This document shows positions 49,981-58,898 of a DNA stretch of 64,000 nucleotides, piece by piece. How positions within the stretch are numbered: the stretch's first letter is position 1; each line of letters opens with the position of its first letter. Origin of the DNA: CATOSP01 sp965197545 (GTDB lineage Bacteria > Chloroflexota > Dehalococcoidia > Lucifugimonadales > UBA3495); NCBI GenBank assembly GCA_965197545.1, contig CBDANJ010000008.1, positions 1,550,001 to 1,614,000 of the forward strand, given 5' to 3'. Both the position numbers and the translations under genes were made by a program. The notes beneath the pieces were generated by a model that saw only the letters and a program-made list of their open reading frames with translations, had not been told where the DNA came from and did no database searches.

Positions 49981-51168
49981 CTATACAACGCGGTTTTTCT
50001 GGAGTTGTTCCAGTTGAGTTGCCGTGTAACCCAATGCTCCGCCGTAAATGTCGGCGTTGTGCTCGCCAAGTTGCGGGGCCCGCTCGTGCTTCCAGGTCTC
50101 GCCTTCGATGCGGAACGCGGGGCCGGGGTACATTAGCTCCCCTGTGGCCGGATGAACAACAGGCTGGAAAAACTCCCGGTCCGCCAACTGGCGCGAAGCC
50201 AGCAGGTCTTCCACCGTGGCTACGTAACCCGCGATGCTGCGGAGACCCTGGAGGGTGTGGTAGATCTCTTCCTTGGGCCTATCTGCTGCCCACTGTCCGA
50301 CGACCGCGAGCAGTTCCTGAGAATTCTCCCGCCGCGCCGGGCCGGTGTTGAAACGCGGGTCTTCCGCCAATTCAGGGACACCCAAAAGCTCGCAAACGCG
50401 AGGCCAAGTTTCCTCCTGCACCCCCGTCTCCAGACCCGGACTTACCCACCCGTCCCTGGCTCGGGTCAAGTTGCTGGGCCTGCGCTCCGGGTGGCGGCCA
50501 AACTGGTAGTGGATCGACGTATGAATCTGGGCCACGGCGGTAGTCTCCATTTCCGAGACGTCCACGTGCTGCCCGTGGCCTTCGATGTCCCGGACATACA
50601 GGGCCAGCATGGTTGCCGAGAAAGCGGCCATTCCGGTGGTGCACAGGAGTGGGTTGCCGCCGACTTTTAGCGGTTCACGGTCTGGAAGGCCAATGACGCA
50701 CATGAGGGCCCCGATTGCCTGGGCAACTATGTCTGACCCTTTGTAGTCCCGGTACGGTCCGGTCTGGCCGAAGGGAGTGATCGAGGTGTAGATCAGCCCT
50801 GGATTTTCTCCTGACAGGGCGTCGTATCCCAGCCCCAGGCTTTCCATGCGCCCCGGTGGATTGGACTCGACCAGAATGTCGCAACCTTCCGCCAACCGGC
50901 GCAGGACCGACGCTCCCTCGGCATTTTCTATGTCCAGCGTGATGCTCTTCTTGCCCGTATTCAGGTACAGGAATAGCCCGCTCACTTCCAGAGAAGAAGC
51001 GTCCCCCAAGAACGGCGGGGCAATCCGGGCCACGTCTCCCGTACCTGGGCGTTCGACTTTGACAACCTCGGCTCCGAGGCCGGCCAGCAACTTGGTGCAA
51101 AACGGTCCGGCTATGTCCTCGCTCAGGTCGAGTATTCTTATGTCGCCCAGGACGGCTTCTTCGGTCAT
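49981..51168 (-). CDS. CaiB/BaiF family CoA-transferase
   Basis: The 395-residue protein reads IRILDLSEDIAGPFCTKLLAGLGAEVVKVERP at its N-terminus (shown as two runs: IRILDLSEDIAGPFC and TKLLAGLGAEVVKVERP), then LDIENAEGASVLRRL and the catalytic stretch HVDVSEMETTAV, again with Glu for Asp. It differs clearly from the neighbouring CoA-transferase, so the two may form a heteromer or use different acids. The order SDR, CoA-transferase, CoA-transferase, hydratase, VOC is one operon. Confidence 0.92.
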   Translation of the reverse strand: MTEEAVLGDIRILDLSEDIAGPFCTKLLAGLGAEVVKVERPGTGDVARIAPPFLGDASSLEVSGLFLYLNTGKKSITLDIENAEGASVLRRLAEGCDILVESNPPGRMESLGLGYDALSGENPGLIYTSITPFGQTGPYRDYKGSDIVAQAIGALMCVIGLPDREPLKVGGNPLLCTTGMAAFSATMLALYVRDIEGHGQHVDVSEMETTAVAQIHTSIHYQFGRHPERRPSNLTRARDGWVSPGLETGVQEETWPRVCELLGVPELAEDPRFNTGPARRENSQELLAVVGQWAADRPKEEIYHTLQGLRSIAGYVATVEDLLASRQLADREFFQPVVHPATGELMYPGPAFRIEGETWKHERAPQLGEHNADIYGGALGYTATQLEQLQKNRVV

Positions 51169-51200
51169 ATCGGTCCCGGCCAGGTATTGGCTTTCAAGCG

Positions 51201-51953
51201 TTATTGGGCGGTCCGTCCGCCGTCGATGACCAACTCGGAACCGGTAACGAATGATGACTCGTCGCTGGCCAGGTAAAGGACTCCGTAGGCGATCTCGATC
51301 GGTTCGCCGACTCGGCCGAGTGGGACCCGGCTCAACTGGTCCGCGCGGCTCTGTTCATCGGCCCGGGCTGCCCGGAGCATGGGCGTCTGTACGGGTCCTG
51401 GGTGGACGGAATTGCAGCGTATGCCCTCCCTGGCGTACTGGACCGCGGCCGCCTTGCTGAAAATTCGGACTGCGCCCTTGCTGGCGGCGTAGGCTGCCGA
51501 GGTCCCCGGAGCCGGGGCGATGCCCGCGCCCGAGGAGATGTTGATAATCGAGCCGCCTCCCGCCTCCCTCATGGCCGGGATCGCCTCACGGGTCCCGAGG
51601 AACACACCCTTGGAATTTATATCCATGGTGCGGTCCCATTGCTCCTCGGTGAATTCTTCCAGTCCGCCAGAAATGGAAATCCCCGCGTTGTTCACGAGTA
51701 TATCCAGTTTGCCGAAGTGGGCTACCGCTGCGGCCACCGCGTCCTTCCAATCGGCCTCACTTGTGACATCAAGCTGGACGAACAGGCACTCGGCCCCGGT
51801 CTCGTTGATCTGAGCTTCCGTCTGCCGGCCTTCCTCGGTCAACACGTCGCCGATGACCACCTTCGCGCCTTCTTGAGCGAAGAGCTTGGCCTCCACGGCC
51901 CCCATGCCCCTTGCTCCACCGCTGATAAGGGCAACTTTGTTCTCCAGCCGCAT
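51201..51953 (-). CDS. Short-chain dehydrogenase/reductase (SDR)
   Basis: The ATG at 51953 (MRLENKVALISGG) is preceded by GGAGG seven bases away. The 250-residue enzyme has the classical SDR set: cofactor loop GGARGMG, NNAG, Ser in INISSGAG and YxxxK in YAASKGAV, plus the C-terminal SSFVTGSELVIDGG. It should oxidise a hydroxyacyl or alcohol substrate with NAD(P). It is the first gene of the acyl-CoA operon and is divergent from the ThDP-enzyme gene. Confidence 0.94.
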   Translation of the reverse strand: MRLENKVALISGGARGMGAVEAKLFAQEGAKVVIGDVLTEEGRQTEAQINETGAECLFVQLDVTSEADWKDAVAAAVAHFGKLDILVNNAGISISGGLEEFTEEQWDRTMDINSKGVFLGTREAIPAMREAGGGSIINISSGAGIAPAPGTSAAYAASKGAVRIFSKAAAVQYAREGIRCNSVHPGPVQTPMLRAARADEQSRADQLSRVPLGRVGEPIEIAYGVLYLASDESSFVTGSELVIDGGRTAQ

Positions 51954-52180
51954 CCGCCTGCCTCCAGTTTCCGAGTATGAAACGATTTTAGTGGCCAGAC
52001 CCGCAGAGTCAATAGCGAGAGTCCGTCGACATCTACCGAGGGCAACCTCACGGCGTTCCCCTTCGACGCTTGTCACCGCTGGGACCCCTGCTTACAATGC
52101 CATCCACCGAAAGCCCCTGGCCGCGCTTTTGGCTCTGGGTTCGGCCCGTTTCGGACCTCATCTCGAATGGAGATATGGCG

Positions 52181-53842
52181 ATGCCTTTGATGACCGGGAA
52201 ACATGCGCTGATGGAAATGCTGAGAGCCGAAGGCGTGAGGTACATCTTCGGCAATCCAGGCACCAGTGAGAGCGCCATTATGTCCTCCCTTCCCGACTAC
52301 CCGGACCTCGAATATATGCTGGTTACCCAGGAAGGCGTGGCCATGGGCATGGCCGACGGTTATGCAACGGCACGGGCCGCGCCGGCCTTCGTCAATCTGC
52401 ATATTGAGACCGGCTTGGCCAACGGCATTAGCCTGCTCCATCACGCCATGGACGGCGGAACACCCCTGGTCCTGACCTCCGGTAACAAGGACATCCGCAA
52501 GTTGGCCGAGGGAAGGTCCGACCTGGTGGAGATGGTGCGCCAGTTCACCAAGTGGAGCGCGGAAGTGACCCACCCCGATCAGGTTCCAGGAGTGATTCGC
52601 CGGGCGTTCACCGAGGCCCAGACCCCTCCAACCGGGCCAACCTACGTCTCCTTCGCCGCCAATGCGCTGGAAGACTCGGCAGACGTGGAAATCGTGGCTT
52701 CCATGGCTGGGTATCACCGGACTCTCCCGGACCCCGTGGGAGTCGAGGCCGCCGCCGAGCTTCTGGCCAACGCCGCCAACCCGGTCATGTTTACGGGAGA
52801 TAGATTGGCCCAGTCGGGAGGGACCGATGCCGCCGTCCGTCTTGCCGAGTTGTCCGGAGCGACGGTCTACACAACTTCCTACGCCCGCATGAACTTTCCC
52901 CCGCGCCATCCTCAATTCATGGGCCGCATCAACCCCGCGTTGCCCGTGTGGCGGGCCGAATTGGCAAAGGCCGACGTCGTCTTGGCCGTTGGTACGGACG
53001 TCTTCTCCGGCTTCTTCTACTTCTCCAGCAGCGTGCTCGCCAGTGAGACCAGCTTGGTCCATGTGGATTCCGCTCCCAGGGCCGTGGGCCGCAGTGAACC
53101 AACCCGCGTTGGCATCATTGCCGACCCGCGCTCGGCCCTGGAGAATCTTCACGACGCCGTCCAACAGCGAATGTCCGGAGCCCAGCGAGAGTCCGCGCGC
53201 CAACGGGCAAAAGGCCTCTCTGCCCGCAAGGCCGCGCTCATGGACCGATGGGATAGCCGCCTCAAGGAAACCTGGGATAATCGGCCTATGTCGACGGAAA
53301 GAATGATGACCGAAGTGGGCAAGGCCATCCCTTCCGACGCCATCGTGGTTGACGATTCCATCAGCTCCAAGGACGCCCTGCACGGCGCTATCGAATTCAG
53401 CCGCCCCGACTCCATTTTCGGCGAACGCATCGGGGCCATCGGTTGGGGTATGGGCGCGGCCATGGGGGTCAAGTTGGCCCACCCTAACCGTCCGGTCATA
53501 GGCGTGGTCGGCGACGGCAGCGCGATGATGACGGTGCAGGGTCTGTGGACCGCCGCTAACTCCAATATCCCGGTGGTCTACGTGGTCTGTAACAACCGGT
53601 CCTATAGGATTCTCAAGCTCAATATGAACATCTACAAAAGCGAGGTCCTGGACGAGGCCGCCCCGGATAGTTACGTGGGTATGGACTTTCCCATTCCCCT
53701 GGACCTGGCCGCGATGGCCAACGCTTGCGGGGTGTATGGCCGGACGATAGAAGATCCCGAGGAAATCGCCCCTGCCATTGAGACGGCCCTTGCCTCCGGC
53801 CGCCCCGCCCTGTTGGATGTTGTGATCGACGGCGCTGTTTAG
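52181..53842 (+). CDS. Thiamine-diphosphate-dependent enzyme (benzoylformate decarboxylase-like)
   Basis: The ATG at 52181 has GGAG eight bases upstream; the open frame runs further up without a good site. The 553-residue product has the three ThDP-enzyme domains: the pyrimidine-binding part with catalytic Glu30 in FGNPGTSESA, a central Rossmann part (AKADVVLAVGTDVFSG), and the diphosphate motif GDGSAMMTVQ...VVCNNRSY. The FGNPGTSE form is closest to benzoylformate decarboxylases and related C-C lyases, rather than acetolactate synthases. With CoA-transferases on the other strand it may be an acyl-CoA lyase. The subtilase gene follows after 9 bp. Confidence 0.9.
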   Translation: MPLMTGKHALMEMLRAEGVRYIFGNPGTSESAIMSSLPDYPDLEYMLVTQEGVAMGMADGYATARAAPAFVNLHIETGLANGISLLHHAMDGGTPLVLTSGNKDIRKLAEGRSDLVEMVRQFTKWSAEVTHPDQVPGVIRRAFTEAQTPPTGPTYVSFAANALEDSADVEIVASMAGYHRTLPDPVGVEAAAELLANAANPVMFTGDRLAQSGGTDAAVRLAELSGATVYTTSYARMNFPPRHPQFMGRINPALPVWRAELAKADVVLAVGTDVFSGFFYFSSSVLASETSLVHVDSAPRAVGRSEPTRVGIIADPRSALENLHDAVQQRMSGAQRESARQRAKGLSARKAALMDRWDSRLKETWDNRPMSTERMMTEVGKAIPSDAIVVDDSISSKDALHGAIEFSRPDSIFGERIGAIGWGMGAAMGVKLAHPNRPVIGVVGDGSAMMTVQGLWTAANSNIPVVYVVCNNRSYRILKLNMNIYKSEVLDEAAPDSYVGMDFPIPLDLAAMANACGVYGRTIEDPEEIAPAIETALASGRPALLDVVIDGAV

Positions 53843-53851
53843 CCAGATCTG

Positions 53852-56326
53852 ATGCGCCTCTCTGCCCCGGCCCAATTCTCTCTGGTTCTCACCACCTGCC
53901 TGCTCTTGGTCTCGACCCAGGGGCCCTCTCTGAGCGCTTCGCACTCACCGCCATCCAACTCCGCTCGGACTATTAGCCTGATAATCCATACTCCGAAGCC
54001 CTATGCGGACTTGGCCGGTTGGATCGAGGACATCGGCGGCGTGGTGACCGTCAGGTACAAGAACGTAGACGCTATAGCCGCAACCGTCCCCGCCCACCGC
54101 CTCGCCCGCCTGCTCGCTTCGCCGGATGTTCTCGGATTTGAGAAGGACCGTATCGTCCCCTTGCCCACTCCTCCCGGAGAGATGATGGAGATCATGGATA
54201 TGAGGGAGATGAAGCCGTTGGGTCTGGCCAACGGACAACTGGTCTCCCCTGCCGCCCTGTCATCCCAGATCGGAGAGACGCCGCGGAATTATCGGAGCTA
54301 CCTTGCGGAAATCACCGGTGCAAACGAAGTCTGGGACGAGACCAATTCCGGCGCTGGAACGATGGTCGCGGTGATAGACACCGGCACTGACTCAAGCCAC
54401 CCGTGTCTGGCGGGGCGCAACGCGGCGGGTCTTCCCTCGACACGGGTTATCGCCGGCCCGGACCTGTCCACCGACCGTGGCACCGGGTTCGAGGGCTCCA
54501 CCGCGCCAACCAACAACTATCACGGCACCTTCGCCGCGGGGATGGTGGCCTCCAACTGCTTCATGGTGTTGGACAAGCGAGTCCCGGAAGACGCGGACAT
54601 CGCGTCCATATTCGAGGCTCACCTCCCTCCTGGGACCATCTTTGGGGCCGGGCATAACTTGATGGTCCCCCTGGTTGGGTTGGCCCCGGCCGCCAGCATT
54701 TACGCCGTCAAAGTCTTCCCCCACACAGGCTCCGGGGCATCGCATTCGAGAATCGAGTCCGCTATCGACCACATCATCACGTTGAAGAAGCTTTCCAACG
54801 CCGGACTCGCCGGCGGGCTGGATGTGGACATCATCAACATGAGCTTGGGCGGGGCTTCCCTATCCGATGGGCTGACCTTGGAAGAGAGGTTGGTGGACGA
54901 GGCGACTAAGGCCGGGATGCTTGTCGTCGTGGCTGCGGGCAACGAGGGGCCCGCGCCGGTCTCCGTATCCTCCCCCGGCACGGCTTACACCGCGCTCACC
55001 GCCGGGGCCGCCAGCGACCCGGCCCATACACGGATTTTCTGGGACATGTTGTTGGGTCCGGGCATGGGGAACGCCCTATATGCCGGGGACGACTTCCGGG
55101 CTGCCGACTTCAGCGCACGCGGACCCCTTGCCGACCGGCGGGCAGGTCCGGATGTGGTGGCGACCGGTGTGTTCAACATCTCTCTGACCTCCGGAGGCGG
55201 CATTGGCTGGTCGTCGGGAACGTCTTTCTCCACGCCCGCGGTAGCCGGAGGCGCGGCGTTGCTCACCGCATGGGCCAAAGCCAACGAACCTCAGGCCGGC
55301 CCGCTGGCCATCCGCAACGCGATCATGGACGGCGCAGTCTCGATGGGGCCAGACTGGAGGCGGCGTGCCCAGGGCGGAGGCTACATCAACGTGGCCAACG
55401 CTCTTAATTTGCTGAAAAGCGGGCGCATCGACAACACCCTCAAGTTCCCCCCACCGGATGAGCCGGTCCCGAACGTCCACTTCGAGGCTGGAATCTTCAC
55501 GTCTGATGTTACCGGCTTGGCCCCGGCGAGAACTACCGACTTCGTTTTCGAAGTCACTCCGTCCACCAGGTCGGTAATCATTGACCTCGAGCAGGTCCTA
55601 ATCGACCCCGACCCGGCGCCAACGGCGGTACCCAATTCCATCGAGTTGTATCTGAAAGGTTCCAAGCGCGGAGGTACTTCCTACATCCTGTACAGCGCGA
55701 ACGTCTTTGGAAGATCGAGAATCGTCATAGGTGACGGCGAACTCGGCCTGTACGGGCCCATTTTCCCCTTCACCGTCGGGCGGAGTCCGCTGGAACCGGG
55801 ACTGATGAAGCTGACGATTCAAGGCGACTGGACCAACAACGGCAAGGTGGGCGCCACCGTCACCATTCGGCGGCTTGAAGGAAAAACCCCCACTCCCACA
55901 GGCCCAGGGCTGGCACAGGGCGACACGGTGTTACTCCCCTTTCAGGTGTCGCCAGGGACCACGGCTGTCCGGTTGGAGTTGGGATGGGACCATAATTGGT
56001 CCCGGTTCCCCACCAACGACTTGGACATGTACCTCTGCAGACCGGGGTTCCTGCCATACTTCGACTTCCGGGGGGCGTCGATCAACTCGCCCGAGCGCAT
56101 CACGCTATCCGCGCCTGAACCGGGTACGTGGTACGTGATGGTGGTAGGCTTCGGTGTCAACACCGGACGGGACGCCTATTACCTGGATGTGGAAACCCTC
56201 GGCTCCGATGGACTCCCTCCGGGTAACCCGGCTTCGTTGGATGCCCGATCCCCCGTCCCTACCAGCTTCCACGACGGCGAGGACGGCCACCGTGAGTTGG
56301 CATTCCAGGGCGAATCCTGCTTCTGA
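53852..56326 (+). CDS. Secreted subtilisin-like serine protease (S8)
   Basis: The 824-residue product has a signal peptide (about 1-29), a propeptide-like part (about 40-105: SLIIHTPKPYADLAGWIEDI), and a catalytic domain with Asp176 (VAVIDTGTD), His224 (NNYHGTFAAG), the oxyanion Asn364 (AAGNEGPAP) and Ser458 (SGTSFSTPAVAGG). An insertion of about 50 residues separates the His motif from the rest. Two or three beta domains follow (about 490-800), the last resembling a pre-peptidase C-terminal domain. It should degrade proteins outside the cell and feed peptides to importers such as the one at 731-4645. Confidence 0.93.
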   Translation: MRLSAPAQFSLVLTTCLLLVSTQGPSLSASHSPPSNSARTISLIIHTPKPYADLAGWIEDIGGVVTVRYKNVDAIAATVPAHRLARLLASPDVLGFEKDRIVPLPTPPGEMMEIMDMREMKPLGLANGQLVSPAALSSQIGETPRNYRSYLAEITGANEVWDETNSGAGTMVAVIDTGTDSSHPCLAGRNAAGLPSTRVIAGPDLSTDRGTGFEGSTAPTNNYHGTFAAGMVASNCFMVLDKRVPEDADIASIFEAHLPPGTIFGAGHNLMVPLVGLAPAASIYAVKVFPHTGSGASHSRIESAIDHIITLKKLSNAGLAGGLDVDIINMSLGGASLSDGLTLEERLVDEATKAGMLVVVAAGNEGPAPVSVSSPGTAYTALTAGAASDPAHTRIFWDMLLGPGMGNALYAGDDFRAADFSARGPLADRRAGPDVVATGVFNISLTSGGGIGWSSGTSFSTPAVAGGAALLTAWAKANEPQAGPLAIRNAIMDGAVSMGPDWRRRAQGGGYINVANALNLLKSGRIDNTLKFPPPDEPVPNVHFEAGIFTSDVTGLAPARTTDFVFEVTPSTRSVIIDLEQVLIDPDPAPTAVPNSIELYLKGSKRGGTSYILYSANVFGRSRIVIGDGELGLYGPIFPFTVGRSPLEPGLMKLTIQGDWTNNGKVGATVTIRRLEGKTPTPTGPGLAQGDTVLLPFQVSPGTTAVRLELGWDHNWSRFPTNDLDMYLCRPGFLPYFDFRGASINSPERITLSAPEPGTWYVMVVGFGVNTGRDAYYLDVETLGSDGLPPGNPASLDARSPVPTSFHDGEDGHRELAFQGESCF

Positions 56327-56440
56327 AACCGTGCTTTTGATATCGTAAGCCCAAGGCTAACCGCAACTCTTGAGTCAGTCCCGCCGCCGGCGGTCATGGC
56401 TTCCATCCTCCCCTGGAACGACGAGCTCGAGGCAGGACTT

Positions 56441-56715
56441 GTAACTGTTCAGACTAGATGTGTCCTTCTTACTCCCAGCCCGTCTTTCCGGGCCCCGTAT
56501 CCAGTACGGGGCAGGCTTTGACCCGGAATGCAGGCACTTTCGCAACCAACAATCGTCTCCATCATTGGCATTTCTGGATTCCCGCCCCCGGTCGAGCCGG
56601 GGGCAGGCTCTTCGCCGAAATGACGGACTGGTGGACCGGACATCTTGAGAGGCTTATCACAGAGATGACCGATGCGGGATTCAACCAATCCGCCTCATCA
56701 AGTCTGAACAGTTAC
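56441..56715. mobile_element. MITE, family B copy B4 (275 bp)
   Basis: Termini GTAACTGTTCAGACT (56441-56455) and AGTCTGAACAGTTAC (56701-56715) are perfect complements over 15 bp. A perfect 8-bp target duplication, CAGGACTT, flanks it (56433-56440 and 56716-56723). The body matches B3 in reverse orientation, including CCCGTCTTTCCGGGCCCCGT and GGCGGATTGG on the opposite strand. It lies 115 bp after the subtilase stop; no gene is inside. Confidence 0.9.
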
Positions 56716-56723
56716 CAGGACTT

Positions 56724-56920
56724 CTGATTACTAGGCTGTCAACTCGCGGTTTGCTATAGTAAGTGGCCAGAGGCCGGTTTCCAAAGGTCAGTGAGTAATG
56801 GCGACCCGCGGGGCCACTGACCACTAAATTGCTATACTGTGGTCGCGTTCTCCGGCTAGGCGAGCCTGGAGCCTGTTCCGAAACAGAAAGTACGTCCGAA
56901 GAAGACCCAAGGAGGGGAAC
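56724..56920. other. Gene-free leader before the class IV aminotransferase
   Basis: After MITE B4 this 197-bp stretch contains an imperfect inverted repeat (TAGTAAGTGGCC near 56757 and GGCCACTGACCACTA near 56811-56825) and a good -10-like TATACT near 56833-56838 without a matching -35. AGGAGG precedes the ATG at 56921. No gene is seen. Confidence 0.4.
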
Positions 56921-57826
56921 ATGGCAGACTACACCGCATACTTCAATGGCGAGTGGATGCCCTTCAGCGAGGTGAAGATCGACCCGATGGACCGGGGGTT
57001 CCTCGTGGGCGACGTGATATTCGACGTTGCGCGGACTTTCAACGGCAAGAGTTTCCGCATGGACGAGCATATCGACCGGCTCTACCGCTCCCTGAAGTAC
57101 GTCCGCCTCGATCCCGGCCTCTCCGCGCGAGAGATGCACGATATCAGCGAGGAAGCCATCACTCGCAACGAGGGCCTGCGCGATGAAGTGGGTGACTTCA
57201 CGATTACCCAGTTCATAACCCGTGGCCCCGGCTCCTGGTCACGTGACGCGGGTCCCCCGGCGGTGTGCGTCAAGATCGCGCCCGCGGCCTTTAGCCGGTA
57301 CGCCAGGCTGTTCAAAGACGGCGCTCATGGGGTAATCACGCGTACCCGCAGCTATCCCGTCGACGCTCTGGACCCCAAAGTGAAGCATTACAGCCGTATG
57401 AACTTCAACCTGGCGGACCTGGAAGCGGCTGACGTCGACCCCGAAGGATGGCCCATCCTCACCGACGCCGATGGAAACCTCACCGAAGGCACGGGGTACA
57501 ATGTGTTCCTCGTCACTAATGGCGTGATTCGAACACCCGGAGACAAGAACATACTCCAGGGGATTTCCAGGGGCATGGTCTTCGACCTGGCAGACCAACT
57601 CGAGATACCCTTGGTGGAAGAAGACCTCCAACCATACGATATGTACACTGCGGACGAAGCCTTCTTTTCCAGCACCACTCCTTGCGTCCTCCCTGTTACG
57701 GTGGTGGACAAACGGGACGTGGGTGACGGCAAGCCCGGCCCCATCGTCCAGCAATTGTTAGCCGCCTGGAGCGAGTCGGTAGGGATGGATATCGTGGACC
57801 AAATGGAGCGTTTCGACCGGGATTAA
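56921..57826 (+). CDS. Class IV PLP-dependent aminotransferase (BCAT/D-amino-acid type)
   Basis: The 301-residue fold type IV enzyme has the Schiff-base lysine Lys155 in DPKVKHYSRMNFNLADLEA, the ring-contact Glu189 in NLTEGTGYNVFLV, and the N-terminal MDRGFLVGDVIFDVARTF. It resembles branched-chain or D-amino-acid aminotransferases and related (R)-amine transaminases; which applies cannot be told from motifs. RidA is encoded two genes downstream, and RidA proteins remove reactive enamines formed by such PLP enzymes. Confidence 0.92.
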   Translation: MADYTAYFNGEWMPFSEVKIDPMDRGFLVGDVIFDVARTFNGKSFRMDEHIDRLYRSLKYVRLDPGLSAREMHDISEEAITRNEGLRDEVGDFTITQFITRGPGSWSRDAGPPAVCVKIAPAAFSRYARLFKDGAHGVITRTRSYPVDALDPKVKHYSRMNFNLADLEAADVDPEGWPILTDADGNLTEGTGYNVFLVTNGVIRTPGDKNILQGISRGMVFDLADQLEIPLVEEDLQPYDMYTADEAFFSSTTPCVLPVTVVDKRDVGDGKPGPIVQQLLAAWSESVGMDIVDQMERFDRD

Positions 57827-57913
57827 GATTCCCTGGCGGCAATTCAGCACGGGCCTATCGTCGGTCAACGCACAGACGTTCCGATGGCCCGGTGAAATAT
57901 TCAGGAGGCGGTC

Positions 57914-58402
57914 ATGCCTGATCTCAGCTCTATGGCGGCGTCGGTAGGCGCCCTGCTCAAGGAAAAAGAACAATCCGTAGCCGTTTCTGAATCTTCCTGC
58001 GCCGGCCTGATCTCCGCGTCGCTCGTGGCGGTTCCCGGAGCCTCGGCCTATTACGTGGGCGGCGCGGTGGTCTACACACGCACCTCCCAACGTGGACTGC
58101 TTCAGGTCCCCGAGGAGGCAATGGAGGGAATCAGGGCCAGCAGCGAGCCCTACGCCCTGCTCAACGCCCGCACCGTGCGGGAGGCCCTGGGCACAACCTG
58201 GGCCGTAAGCGAGACCGGCGCGAGCGGTCCCACCGGGAACCGCTACGGGGATTCCGCTGGCCATGCGTGCATTGCCGTGTCCGGTCCCGTGGAACGTTCC
58301 CTCACCGTAGAAACCCGAAACTCCGACCGCGAGATGAACATGTGGTCCTTTACCAAGGCGGCCCTGCAATTGTTGGAAGAGTGTGTAAGGGAATCGGCCT
58401 GA
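57914..58402 (+). CDS. pncC: CinA C-terminal domain protein (nicotinamide-nucleotide amidohydrolase, PncC)
   Basis: The 162-residue stand-alone CinA C-terminal domain has the Ser/Cys-rich active site SVAVSESSCAGLISASLVAVPGAS (given here as SVAVSESSCAGLISA) and the segments YYVGGAVVYTRTSQRG and SETGASGPTGNRYGD. PncC deamidates NMN to nicotinate mononucleotide in NAD recycling. AGGAGG lies upstream. The RidA gene starts 20 bp downstream and the methyltransferase 13 bp after that, so the three are one transcript. Confidence 0.9.
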   Translation: MPDLSSMAASVGALLKEKEQSVAVSESSCAGLISASLVAVPGASAYYVGGAVVYTRTSQRGLLQVPEEAMEGIRASSEPYALLNARTVREALGTTWAVSETGASGPTGNRYGDSAGHACIAVSGPVERSLTVETRNSDREMNMWSFTKAALQLLEECVRESA

Positions 58403-58421
58403 GCCAGCGGGAGCATTTGAA

Positions 58422-58886
58422 ATGTCGGTTGTAGAAGCAAGGCTCACCGAACTGGGATACGAACTCCCGCCGCCTCCGCCGCCCGTCGGCAATTACCTGC
58501 CCGCGGCGCGAAGCGGCAACATCATGTGGATGGCGGGTGTGGGATCGGGGCGGCCCGATGGCTCCAGGATCACCGGCAAGCTGGGCGATGAACTGACCGT
58601 GGAGCAGGGCTACGAAGCGGCCCGGTGGTGCGCCCTGAATCTGCTCTCCCGCATGAAGGCCGAGCTGGGGGACCTGGACAAGGTGACTCGTGTTCTCAAG
58701 GTCGTGGGCATGGTCAACAGCGCCCCTGGATTCGGCGAGCAGGCAAGAGTCGTCGATGGCGCCTCCGATCTCTTCGTGGCGTTGTTTGGAGACCAGGGCC
58801 GTCACGCCAGGTCGGCCCCGGGTATGGGCGCCCTCCCCGGAGGCACCGCCGTAATCGTGGACTGCGTTGTCGAAGTGAGCGGCTGA
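58422..58886 (+). CDS. RidA/YjgF/UK114 family enamine deaminase
   Basis: The 154-residue protein is the longer YjgF-like type: LGYELPPPPPPVGNYLPAAR, then NIMWMAGVGSGRPDGS, and the conserved arginine near RHARSAPGMGALPGGTAVIV. It forms a trimer that hydrolyses 2-aminoacrylate-type imines released by PLP enzymes. The proline run in the N-terminal strand is unusual but present in many YjgF-YER057c relatives. Confidence 0.9.
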   Translation: MSVVEARLTELGYELPPPPPPVGNYLPAARSGNIMWMAGVGSGRPDGSRITGKLGDELTVEQGYEAARWCALNLLSRMKAELGDLDKVTRVLKVVGMVNSAPGFGEQARVVDGASDLFVALFGDQGRHARSAPGMGALPGGTAVIVDCVVEVSG

Positions 58887-58898
58887 CGCTTCGCCCGG

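Noticed and set aside
52073..53944. Long open frame on the minus strand, 623 codons
   Set aside because: Antisense to the ThDP enzyme gene, which has all its motifs; the minus-strand product is His/Gly-rich noise.
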